From Dehalococcoidales bacterium (lineage in GTDB: Bacteria; Chloroflexota; Dehalococcoidia; Dehalococcoidales; RBG-16-60-22), in the NCBI GenBank assembly GCA_030615475.1, contig JAUWZF010000104.1, forward strand, positions 1 to 5,102: DNA of 5,102 nt, written 5' to 3'. Below are positions 3,860 through 5,102 of this stretch, piece after piece; the stretch's first letter is position 1, and the number at the start of each line of letters is the position of its first letter. The notes under the pieces are model-generated. The model was not told the origin of the DNA. It did no database searches and worked only from the letters and a program-made list of their open reading frames with translations. The translations under genes and the position numbers were made by a program.

Positions 3860-5102
3860 GTGGATGAAAATATATCTATAAACAGGCTGCGGCCGTACCA
3901 GCGGGAGGTGGCGGCGGCGGTGCTGGACAGCGTATTCGGGGGGAAGGGGCTGACCTTCTCGGTGGAAATCGCGCGGCAGGGGGGCAAGAACGAACTTTCG
4001 GCCCAACTTGAGCTGCTGCTGCTGACACTCAACATGGGGGAGTCCAGGAACCTGATAAAATGCTCGCCGACTTTCAAGCCACAGACAGTCATCTCCATGC
4101 GCCGGCTCAAGGACAGACTCAATGACGCCGGTTTCCGGGGCATATGGCGGTCGGAACTCGGCTACATTGTCAGACTCGGGGACGCCCGGGCGATATTCCT
4201 CTCGGCGGAAGAGTCGGCCAACGTGGTCGGCAACACGGCCCACCTGCTCCTGGAAATCGACGAGTCGCAGGACGTCGGCAAGGAAAAGTACACCAAGGAT
4301 TTTCGTCCGATGTGCTCGGCGACAAATGCCACGACGATACATTACGGGACGACCTGGGACGACACCACGCTGCTCGAGGAGGTGAAGCAGGGCAACCTGG
4401 AACGGGAGCGCAAGGACGGGGTGAAGCGGCATTTCCGCTACGACTGGGAGGAAGTGGCGAAATACGTTCCCGACTACCGGGCTTATGTCGAGGGGGAAAG
4501 GGAGAGACTGGGAGAGAACCACCCGCTCTTCCTGACGCAGTACCGGCTCCTGCCGATACGCGGCGGGGGCGGCTTTTTGAGCGCACAGCAGAGGGCGCAA
4601 TTACAGGGGGAACACTCACGGAAGCGGCGGGAAGAGCCGGGGAAGGTCTACGTGGCGGGAATCGACCTCGCGGGAGAAGCGGAGGAAATCGAGGGCGACT
4701 ATGCAAAAGCGGCCAAACGCAGCCATGACTCAACAGTAGTAACAATCGGCGAGCTGGACTTTTCGTCGGTCGATGAAATCGTCAGGGAGCCGGTCGTTAA
4801 AATCGTCGAGCATTACTGCTTCACGGGGATAAAGCACACCGGACTGTACGCGCGGCTGGCGGACATAATCAGGAAGGTGTGGCGGTGCCGGAGGGTCGTC
4901 GTCGACGCCACCGGGGGAGGGGAGCCGGTGGCATCGTTCCTGCGGAAATCGCTCGGGCCGAGGGTGACGCCGTTCAAGTTCACGCAGAAAAGCAAGAGCG
5001 AGCTGGGGTTCAACCTGCTGGCGGCGGTCAACGCGGGGCGGCTCAAGGTGTATCAAGGGGACGGCTCCGAGGATTTTTGTAAATTCTGGCGAGAAATTGA
5101 AA
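3860..5102 (+). CDS. terL: Phage terminase large subunit (3' end beyond window)
   Basis: Motor-nuclease that pumps DNA into phage heads and cuts it. The frame is open from GTG 3860 to the window edge, 414 residues, so the C-terminus is missing (families are usually about 450-600). GTG 3860 is the first start after an in-frame TGA at 3854; ATG 3864 is in another frame and stops at once. A purine-rich GGGGAGAGGG lies at 3841-3850. The protein opens RLRPYQREV, then has a Walker A-like EIARQGGKNE (36-45, K43), Walker B LLLEIDE (129-135, D134, E135), and a likely coupling motif near SATNATTIHYGTTWDD (153-168). A second domain of RNase H fold is suggested by AGIDLAGE (266-273, D269) and VVVDATGGGEP (346-356, D349). 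Any third acidic residue would lie further on. Codons end mostly in G or C. Function in packaging is well supported; whether the phage is intact cannot be seen here. Confidence 0.88.
   Translation, partial: MDENISINRLRPYQREVAAAVLDSVFGGKGLTFSVEIARQGGKNELSAQLELLLLTLNMGESRNLIKCSPTFKPQTVISMRRLKDRLNDAGFRGIWRSELGYIVRLGDARAIFLSAEESANVVGNTAHLLLEIDESQDVGKEKYTKDFRPMCSATNATTIHYGTTWDDTTLLEEVKQGNLERERKDGVKRHFRYDWEEVAKYVPDYRAYVEGERERLGENHPLFLTQYRLLPIRGGGGFLSAQQRAQLQGEHSRKRREEPGKVYVAGIDLAGEAEEIEGDYAKAAKRSHDSTVVTIGELDFSSVDEIVREPVVKIVEHYCFTGIKHTGLYARLADIIRKVWRCRRVVVDATGGGEPVASFLRKSLGPRVTPFKFTQKSKSELGFNLLAAVNAGRLKVYQGDGSEDFCKFWREIE

Noticed and set aside
3566..4143. Minus-strand frames reading CHSRESGNPD and VIPAKAGIQ
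   Set aside because: These are familiar false translations of interspersed palindromes, not proteins.
3758..4600. 280-residue minus-strand frame
   Set aside because: It lies opposite the terminase, whose own frame has clear ATPase and nuclease motifs. The GC-rich third positions of that gene keep the opposite strand free of stops. The product is low-complexity in Arg, Pro and Leu and starts in repeat DNA.
4144..4728. 194-residue plus-strand frame inside the terminase region
   Set aside because: It is out of frame with the terminase, very rich in Gly and Arg and without any motif; it is a shadow of a high-GC gene.

Overview
The window looks like bacterial chromosome, probably from the Chloroflexota (Dehalococcoidia-like). 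That placement is an inference. It rests on the flavour of the proteins, a class A RNase P RNA and two families of short interspersed palindromes; no diagnostic marker gene is present. Three blocks lie side by side: the edge of an integrated element, a small housekeeping block, and the start of a phage-type DNA packaging module.

Left block (1-1253): the 3' end of an unrecognised plus-strand gene converges on a tyrosine recombinase on the minus strand with all six catalytic residues. The recombinase frame runs into the 3' end of the RNase P RNA gene. This suggests that rnpB is, or was, the attachment site of an element extending leftwards out of the window.

Middle block (1195-2791, all minus strand): a promoter at 2763-2791 drives a coiled-coil zinc-ribbon protein of the CT398/HP0958 type. 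Next comes a compact RNase HI, whose TTG start has its ribosome binding site overlapping the previous stop codon. Then comes rnpB (RNase P RNA, about 361 nt), which has its own promoter at 1562-1590. Its 5' end and a 12-bp closing helix P1 can be placed almost to the base.

Right block (2880-5102, plus strand): a 50-residue ORF overlaps by 53 bp a 122-residue basic/helical protein that may be the small terminase subunit. After a 511-bp gene-free island of hairpins and repeats comes a large terminase subunit, which starts at GTG 3860 and runs off the right edge. This is the longest gene in the window and has Walker A, Walker B and nuclease motifs. The chromosomal-type repeats between the two packaging genes suggest a resident, perhaps domesticated or decaying, prophage or gene-transfer-agent-like cluster rather than a fresh phage. 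The long minus-strand frames opposite the terminase and across the repeat island are not real genes.
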